A DNA stretch of 11,787 nucleotides from Actinobacteria bacterium UBA4719 (lineage in GTDB: Bacteria > Actinomycetota > Actinomycetes > Actinomycetales > Dermatophilaceae), in contig DHJN01000126.1 in NCBI GenBank assembly GCA_002404345.1, positions 376-12,162 of the forward strand. Reading direction: 5' to 3'. Positions within the stretch are counted from its first letter, which is position 1. Every line of letters starts with the position of its first letter. The notes beneath the pieces were generated by a model, which searched no databases, was not told the origin of the DNA, and saw only the letters and a list, made by a program, of their open reading frames with translations. The position numbers were made by a program, and so were the translations under genes. Positions 8,019-11,787 of the stretch are shown here, one piece after another.

Positions 8019-9442
8019 GCCGGGTCCCTCTGTTCGTCCTGGTCGAGGTCCTGCGGCAGCAGCTGACGCAGCTGGTCGGTGGTGGGCGCCTCGACCTCGC
8101 GCAACCGCCACGCTTGAGCGCCGATCGCGGCCTCGAGCATGTTGCGCGAGAACCGACCGTTGCCGAAGGTACTGCCGCGGTCCGTCGCGGCCAAAAGCTC
8201 TCGGAAATGCGCCAGCGCCGACGAGGTGAGCTCATAGTCAGAGCCGTCGGCCAGCAGCGTCAAGATGTTGGCCAGCTCGCCGTCGGTGTAGTCCTCGAAC
8301 TCGATGGTGGTCCGAAAGCGGCTGGCCAGACCGGGATTGGCCGCCACGAATGCCCGCATGGGCGCGGGGTACCCGGCGACGATGACCACGAGATCGTCGC
8401 GCCGGTCCTCCATCTCCTTGACCAGGGTGTCGACCGCCTCCGTGCCGTACTGGTCGCCGGTCAGGCTGTAGGCCTCGTCAATGAACAGCACGCCCCCGCA
8501 AGCCTTGGCGACGACCTCGGCGGTCTTGACCGCAGTTTGGCCGAGGTAGCCCGCCACCAGCTCGGAGCGGTCGACCTCGATCAGCTGGCCCTGCGACAAC
8601 AGCCCAAGCGAGGCGTAGATCCCGCTGACAAGCCGTGCCACCGTCGTCTTGCCGGTGCCCGGGTTGCCGGTGAACACGAGGTGCCGGGTGATCGTAGGGC
8701 TCTTCATGCCCGCCTCGGCGCGCAGCCGCTCGACCCGCAGGATCGCTACCTGACGGTGTATCTCGCGTTTGACGCGCTCCAGACCGATCAGGGCGTCGAG
8801 CTCGGCGAGCAGCTCTTCGACGCTCTTCTGCTTCACGGGTTTGGGCGGAGCCGTCTCAGCCGCACTGGCAGAGGCAGGCTTCGCCAGGGCCGGGTCAGGC
8901 TCTGACTGCTCAGTGGGATCTTTACTGTCTGTGGGATCTGCACCGTCTGTGGGAGCTGCACCGTCTGTGGGAGCTGCACCGTCTGTGGGAGCTGCCGTGG
9001 TGAGTGTCGTCGTCATTGGTGCCGCCGGTCGCACTCCGGCCGCCGTCAGCTGAGCGGCTGCTGCCACCGACGCATTGCCGATCACGCGCATCGTCGGCTC
9101 GCCTAGATCACAGGCCGCCGACACCACGTCAGCAAGGGCCCGGGCATAGGGCACGCTGTGCGAAGACCCTTGCGCCACAAGGCTGCTCAGGATTGCAGTG
9201 GGGGCCGCCCGCCACCGCCGGCCCCGTGTGGCGGCGTCGAAGAAGTCCTGGGTGTTCCCGCCGCCGACGGCCTTTGACCACTGCGCAGCCGCTCCGGGTG
9301 CTGACTCGGCCACGGCGGCGGCCAGGGCGGAACCCTCGCCGCGGGCGGTCTCGGCCTGCACACCGGCGGACTCGGCGACCTCGACCAGGCCATCCAGCGC
9401 CCGCTCCAGCGTCAGCGTGGGCGACTGAAGGTGGCTGGTCAT
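8015..9442 (-). CDS. AAA+ ATPase of the CbxX/CfqX (SpoVK-like) family with an N-terminal helical domain
   Basis: 475 residues. The N-terminal ~140 are a helical, Ala-rich domain I do not recognise. A disordered linker with APTDGA repeats (~143-200) follows, then the ATPase (~205-450). Walker A is GNPGTGKTT (259-267), the pore-loop-like AGYLGQT comes near 298, Walker B is VLFIDEAY with D322-E323, an NPGLASRFR segment carries the likely arginine finger, and GNGRFSRNMLEAA fits sensor 2. The closest family architecture is CbxX/CfqX, which includes Rubisco-activase CbbX and the AAA part of ESX protein EccA; neither context is present, so substrate remodelling of a neighbour such as TelA is only a guess. 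It is cytosolic. ATG at 9442 has a GGGAAGGG site and a 4-bp ATGA overlap with the upstream gene; the longer frame to 9601 would overlap that gene by 160 bp. Confidence 0.94.
   Translation of the reverse strand: MTSHLQSPTLTLERALDGLVEVAESAGVQAETARGEGSALAAAVAESAPGAAAQWSKAVGGGNTQDFFDAATRGRRWRAAPTAILSSLVAQGSSHSVPYARALADVVSAACDLGEPTMRVIGNASVAAAAQLTAAGVRPAAPMTTTLTTAAPTDGAAPTDGAAPTDGADPTDSKDPTEQSEPDPALAKPASASAAETAPPKPVKQKSVEELLAELDALIGLERVKREIHRQVAILRVERLRAEAGMKSPTITRHLVFTGNPGTGKTTVARLVSGIYASLGLLSQGQLIEVDRSELVAGYLGQTAVKTAEVVAKACGGVLFIDEAYSLTGDQYGTEAVDTLVKEMEDRRDDLVVIVAGYPAPMRAFVAANPGLASRFRTTIEFEDYTDGELANILTLLADGSDYELTSSALAHFRELLAATDRGSTFGNGRFSRNMLEAAIGAQAWRLREVEAPTTDQLRQLLPQDLDQDEQRDPA
8025..8031 (-). 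promoter_or_regulatory. Ribosome-binding site of glnX
   Basis: AGAGGGA on the minus strand, 6 bases before GTG at 8018 and inside the end of the ATPase gene. It decides in favour of this GTG over the upstream ATG at 8111. Confidence 0.7.
8923..8994. repeat. 18-bp tandem repeat in the ATPase linker
   Basis: Three identical units caccgtctgtgggagctg (8941-8994) follow a degenerate fourth (8923-8940). They encode PTDGA-type repeats between the N-terminal domain and the AAA+ core. The three exact copies suggest recent expansion, and the frame is kept. Confidence 0.92.
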
Positions 9443-10014
9443 GGCGCACCCTTCCCTGTCGGTGGCTGCAACCGACCTGGCACGTCCGGCGCAATCGTCA
9501 CGTCCGGACCCAGCGACAGGGCACCTCCGGTCGAGGCGGTGCCGAACTTCTCCGCCAGGAAGCGGCCGTGCGCGACCAGCGCGTCCGCATCGGCACGGCA
9601 TACCGCGTCGAAGACCTTGTCCATCGTGGCGGCCAGCAGGTCGAGCTGGTCTATCAGGATCATCAGCGAGGTCTTGCCGCGGTCGACGGGGCGGCTGTCG
9701 GCAAACTGTCGCGGCAGGCGCAGATAGCCGCCGATGGCCTCGGGCAGGTAGTCGGTTGCGGTGGCCATGACGTTGTAGGCCTGGAGGCTCCCGGCGCCCA
9801 GGTTGGACAGGCGCGGGATGGTGTCGCGCACGGTACGCGAGACCCTGGAGACCCGTGAGGCGACCGGCGCAGGGACCGCACCCCGGGCCACCATCGCCTC
9901 GACCCGGTCCAGGGCCGCGAGCAGGTCGTCACTGGTGGGAACCCTTGGCAGCACAGGGCGTTCGGGCTCGCGACGGCGACCCGTCAACCGGGCGAAGAGC
10001 TCACTCAGCGCCAT
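9439..10014 (-). CDS. Small unknown protein, possibly XpaC-like TelA partner
   Basis: 191 residues, helical, without signal peptide or membrane segment. A basic N-terminus (ARLTGRRREPERP) leads to helices; the centre reads TDYLPEAIGGYLRLP followed by GKTSLMILIDQLDLLAATMDKV and ADALVAHGRFLAEKFG. The pattern of a Y-x-P-x-x-I-x-x-Y-L segment followed by a helix that counts contacts and an acidic D-A-D stretch recalls the C-terminal half of XpaC-family proteins, which pair with TelA-family genes (xpaC-yaaN in Bacillus subtilis). That match is from memory and weak. The Gly/Pro tail (GRLQPPTGKGAP) is probably flexible. ATG at 10014 has a GGGGAAG site and lies 27 bp after telA; the stop overlaps the ATPase start (ATGA). 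Close spacing suggests joint work with TelA and the ATPase. Confidence 0.85.
   Translation of the reverse strand: MALSELFARLTGRRREPERPVLPRVPTSDDLLAALDRVEAMVARGAVPAPVASRVSRVSRTVRDTIPRLSNLGAGSLQAYNVMATATDYLPEAIGGYLRLPRQFADSRPVDRGKTSLMILIDQLDLLAATMDKVFDAVCRADADALVAHGRFLAEKFGTASTGGALSLGPDVTIAPDVPGRLQPPTGKGAP
9449..9456 (-). promoter_or_regulatory. Ribosome-binding site of the AAA+ gene
   Basis: GGGAAGGG on the minus strand, 6 bases before ATG at 9442. It settles the start of the ATPase, whose open frame extends upstream to 9601. Confidence 0.7.
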
Positions 10015-10041
10015 GATGTCGATCTTCCCCCGAAACCGGCG

Positions 10042-11307
10042 TCAGTGACCAGTGCGACCAGCGCCGGGAGCGCCGCCCAGATCGAGTGAGCCGTGGGTGA
10101 CCCGCTGGTCCTGGCGCTCGACCCGGTCGAGGTATTCGCGGGACTTGCCGACCTCGGTCTCCAGGGTGCCGATCGTCGCGGCCATGTTGTCCAGCGCCTC
10201 GACCTTGAACGTGTCGATCGCGTCCATGGTGGCGTAGATGTTCTGGAACGCGGCCTGCAGCTGCGGCAGACCGATCGTGGCCGACGCAGCCTGCTGCTGG
10301 ATGGCGACCGAGTTGTCGCGCAGCATCTCCGAGGTGCGCTCGATCAGGGTGGACGTCGTGGTGTTCAGCGCCGTGATCTGGGTGAGTACGAGCTTCTGGT
10401 TGCCTAGCGCCTGGGCCACGATGACCGCGGTGCGCAACGCGGAGATCGTCGTGGTGGAAGCCCGGTCGACGCCCTTGATCAGCTCGATGTTGTTCTTGAT
10501 GACGATGTCGATGGCCAGGTAGTTCTGGATCGACACGGCCAGCTGGGTGAGCAGGTCCTGGTGCTTCTGGCGTACATAGAACAGCACGTCGTCCCGCATG
10601 GCCTTGGCCTTCTCGGGATTGGTGGCCTCCAGGTCCGCGATCCCGGCAGCCAGGCGGGAGTCGAGCCGTTCGGCGACGTAGACGTACTGGTTGAGCCGGC
10701 CCATCGCCTCCCACAGCTGCTGCTTCTCCAGGTTGAGCGCGGTGTTGTCCTTGCCGAGCTCGTCCTGGCCGTTGCGCAGCGCGTGCAGGATCGCGTCGAG
10801 ATGACTCTCGGCGCTCTGGTACTTGTGGAAGTAGTCGTCCAGCTTGTCGCCGAACGGGATCATGCCGAGGAACTTCTTGGCGCCGCTGGCCTCCTTCGGG
10901 TCGAGGTCCTCGACCGTGCGGCGCAGCTCGAGCAGGGTCGAGCCGACCTTGGAGCCCTCGGCCAGCCCGCCCTCCTGCAGCGCCTTGACGGGGGACTTGA
11001 GCAGCCGGTTGGAGCTCTCGGCCGCCTTGCGGATGTCGTCGTCGCCCATCGTGCGCACGTCGGCCGCCTTGGCCGTGAACTCGGGCGAACGCGGCTCGGC
11101 AGCCATCAACGACCCGAGGTAGTCCTCCACCTTGGCGTCCAGGCCCGGCAGCGCCGCGGCATCCACGGCTGGAGCCATCTTGGGCGCCGCGGTGGCGGCC
11201 ACGGCCTGGCTCGGTGCGGGCGCAACGAGCGTCAGGACGGACTCGGCCCCCGCTGGTGGCTGGAGTGGCTGGTTGGCTGGCTGGCTGGAGGTGCCCGGCT
11301 CTGTCAT
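10042..11307 (-). CDS. telA: TelA-family protein (toxic anion resistance)
   Basis: 421 residues. A low-complexity Pro/Ala/Gln N-terminus (~1-50) is followed by the mostly alpha-helical TelA domain (~85-400; Pfam TelA/KlaA type). Family-like segments are RLLKSPVKAL, KKFLGMIPFGDKLDDYFHKY (143-162), LDAILHALRNGQDEL and LWEAMGRLNQYVYVAERLD. There are no membrane helices or enzyme motifs. TelA proteins are linked to tellurite and other toxic-anion or envelope-drug tolerance, but their biochemistry is unknown. It is the first gene of the minus-strand operon. ATG at 11307 is preferred: a purine-rich GAGAGAGA lies 5 bases upstream (11313-11320), whereas in-frame ATGs at 11340 and further up to 11502 lack a ribosome site, and the longest would overlap the divergent gene. 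The start is the least certain part. Confidence 0.94.
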   Translation of the reverse strand: MTEPGTSSQPANQPLQPPAGAESVLTLVAPAPSQAVAATAAPKMAPAVDAAALPGLDAKVEDYLGSLMAAEPRSPEFTAKAADVRTMGDDDIRKAAESSNRLLKSPVKALQEGGLAEGSKVGSTLLELRRTVEDLDPKEASGAKKFLGMIPFGDKLDDYFHKYQSAESHLDAILHALRNGQDELGKDNTALNLEKQQLWEAMGRLNQYVYVAERLDSRLAAGIADLEATNPEKAKAMRDDVLFYVRQKHQDLLTQLAVSIQNYLAIDIVIKNNIELIKGVDRASTTTISALRTAVIVAQALGNQKLVLTQITALNTTTSTLIERTSEMLRDNSVAIQQQAASATIGLPQLQAAFQNIYATMDAIDTFKVEALDNMAATIGTLETEVGKSREYLDRVERQDQRVTHGSLDLGGAPGAGRTGH

Positions 11308-11461
11308 CGCTGTCTCTCTCGGCTCTTCATCGAGTTGCATGTGCGAACGCCGCTTCGCAGGCGCTGGTACAGGCACAAATGCCTTCACCATGTTGACGTT
11401 TGGCCAATGTACGCGGTTCCGGCTCGCCCCGCCGATGCAGTCCCGTGTCACGATGACACCC
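11308..11461. promoter_or_regulatory. Divergent intergenic region between telA and thpR
   Basis: The only place in the window where the minus-strand operon can take its main promoter, and also the control region of the plus-strand gene. I find no convincing -35/-10 pair. Weak candidates are a minus-strand TACATT (11406-11411) and a plus-strand TTGACG (11393-11398) with no matching -10. Promoter activity is inferred from gene layout only. Confidence 0.5.
11445..11459. promoter_or_regulatory. 15-bp perfect palindrome, candidate operator or hairpin
   Basis: GTGTCA-CGA-TGACAC, with 6-bp arms and a 3-bp centre, ends two bases before the thpR start at 11462. It sits where the ribosome site would normally be, so it could be a repressor site or an RNA hairpin covering the start. 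No regulator family can be named from it. Confidence 0.4.
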
Positions 11462-11787
11462 ATGCGGATGTTTGTCGCGCTGCCGCTGCCCGAAATGGCC
11501 AAGGAGCACCTGGCCGAGTACCTCGAGCCCCGACAAGAGGCGGGATCTTCGGAACTCAGTCTGCGTTGGACCGTGCCCGAGCAGTGGCACCTTACCCTCG
11601 CCTTCCTGCCGGAGGTGGCTGACCGGCATGCGGATGAGCTGCTCGAGCGTCTCGGGCGCGCCGCGTCCCGTCGCGACCCGCTGGTACTGCGGGTGGCCGG
11701 CGCGGGCGCCTTCCCGCACGCCGGTCACGCGAAGGTGCTGTATGCGGGGCTCGAGCACGGGCTCGAGCACGACGGGGAGCACGACGG
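11462..11787 (+). CDS. thpR: RNA 2',3'-cyclic phosphodiesterase / 2'-5' RNA ligase (2H family), C-terminus cut
   Basis: 108 codons are visible before the window ends. The N-terminus MRMFVALPLPE and the first catalytic H-x-T-x motif, HLTLAFL (H43, T45) after RWTVPEQW, are typical of the 2H phosphoesterase family (LigT/ThpR), which opens 2',3'-cyclic phosphates on RNA ends. The second H-x-T-x motif should lie beyond the edge. The strongly conserved region after it (GAFPHAGHAKVLYAGLE) fits the family's G-x-F-P...VLWAG segment. The gene is divergent from the telA operon and need not be functionally linked. No ribosome site is visible; in-frame ATGs at 11435, 11453 and 11468 are alternatives, and 11462 is chosen for family fit. 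The last residues are an unusual GLEHGLEHDGEHDG repeat. Confidence 0.88.
   Translation, partial: MRMFVALPLPEMAKEHLAEYLEPRQEAGSSELSLRWTVPEQWHLTLAFLPEVADRHADELLERLGRAASRRDPLVLRVAGAGAFPHAGHAKVLYAGLEHGLEHDGEHD
11747..11787. repeat. 12-bp tandem repeat at the window edge in thpR
   Basis: Two exact copies of gggctcgagcac (11747-11758 and 11759-11770) are followed by a related gagcacgacgg segment. They encode GLEH and EHDG repeats where the family normally has a single short loop. The array is cut by the window end, so its true size is unknown. Confidence 0.75.

Noticed and set aside
7637..8905. 422-codon plus-strand open frame
   Set aside because: It is antisense to glnX and the AAA+ gene; its translation is Arg/Gly-rich without domains and spans two well-supported genes.
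8923..8994. 18-bp repeats as a CRISPR array or iterons
   Set aside because: The units are contiguous without spacers, keep the ATPase reading frame and encode a linker; there are no cas or rep genes.
8015..9442. ATPase as the ESX (type VII) component EccA or Rubisco activase CbbX
   Set aside because: The AAA+ family is shared, but no ESX, PE/PPE, WXG100 or Rubisco genes are present and the N-terminal domain does not look like the EccA TPR region.
11393..11421. Plus-strand TTGACG as a -35 box for thpR
   Set aside because: No -10-like hexamer occurs at 16-19 bp spacing; a chance match is likely.
10042..11502. Longer telA reading frame starting at 11502
   Set aside because: The extra N-terminus has no ribosome site, is not TelA-like, and would overlap the divergent thpR start; ATG 11307 fits better.
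10561..11622. 353-codon plus-strand open frame
   Set aside because: It is antisense to telA, then overlaps thpR in another frame; its Leu/Val/Gly-rich translation has no family features.

Overview
The window is a compact, high-GC stretch that looks actinobacterial. Coding regions have strong G/C third positions, two genes start with GTG, and three consecutive genes match the GlnX-GlnH-PknG amino-acid-sensing module of Mycobacterium and Corynebacterium (Rv0412c-Rv0411c-Rv0410c in M. tuberculosis). Nothing in the sequence fixes the genus.

Layout, read in the direction of transcription (minus strand, right to left): telA-family gene (10042-11307), small XpaC-like unknown (9439-10014), CbxX/CfqX-type AAA+ ATPase with an extra N-terminal domain (8015-9442), GlnX-like four-helix membrane sensor (6678-8018), GlnH-like lipoprotein binding protein (5665-6681), unknown helical protein (4415-5668), PknG-like Ser/Thr kinase (2154-4418), zinc-ribbon PP2C phosphatase (984-2135) and a von Willebrand factor A (vWA) protein that runs off the left edge (1-991). 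Five junctions are 4-bp ATGA/GTGA stop-start overlaps, one is an 8-bp overlap, and the other two gaps are 18 and 27 bp. This is almost certainly one operon of at least eight genes (nine with the partial vWA gene). No terminator is visible, so it probably continues past position 1. At the right edge a 154-bp divergent region separates it from a plus-strand RNA 2',3'-cyclic phosphodiesterase/2'-5' RNA ligase gene (thpR, partial).

How the genes may work together: GlnH outside the membrane would bind an acidic amino acid or related ligand and report through GlnX to the cytosolic kinase PknG. The adjacent PP2C would oppose the kinase. The kinase + PP2C + vWA set also resembles the TerY-P triad described by comparative genomics of tellurite/stress (Ter) systems, and TelA, an XpaC-like protein and an AAA+ ATPase are typical partners there. 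The locus therefore looks like a nutrient-sensing PknG module joined to a Ter/TelA-type effector module. That joining, and the unknown gene between glnH and pknG, are the most interesting aspects.

A second theme is in-frame tandem repeats (12- or 18-bp units) in the linkers or tails of several of these proteins. There is no gene-free stretch longer than 300 bases; no RNA gene, insertion sequence or CRISPR array was seen.
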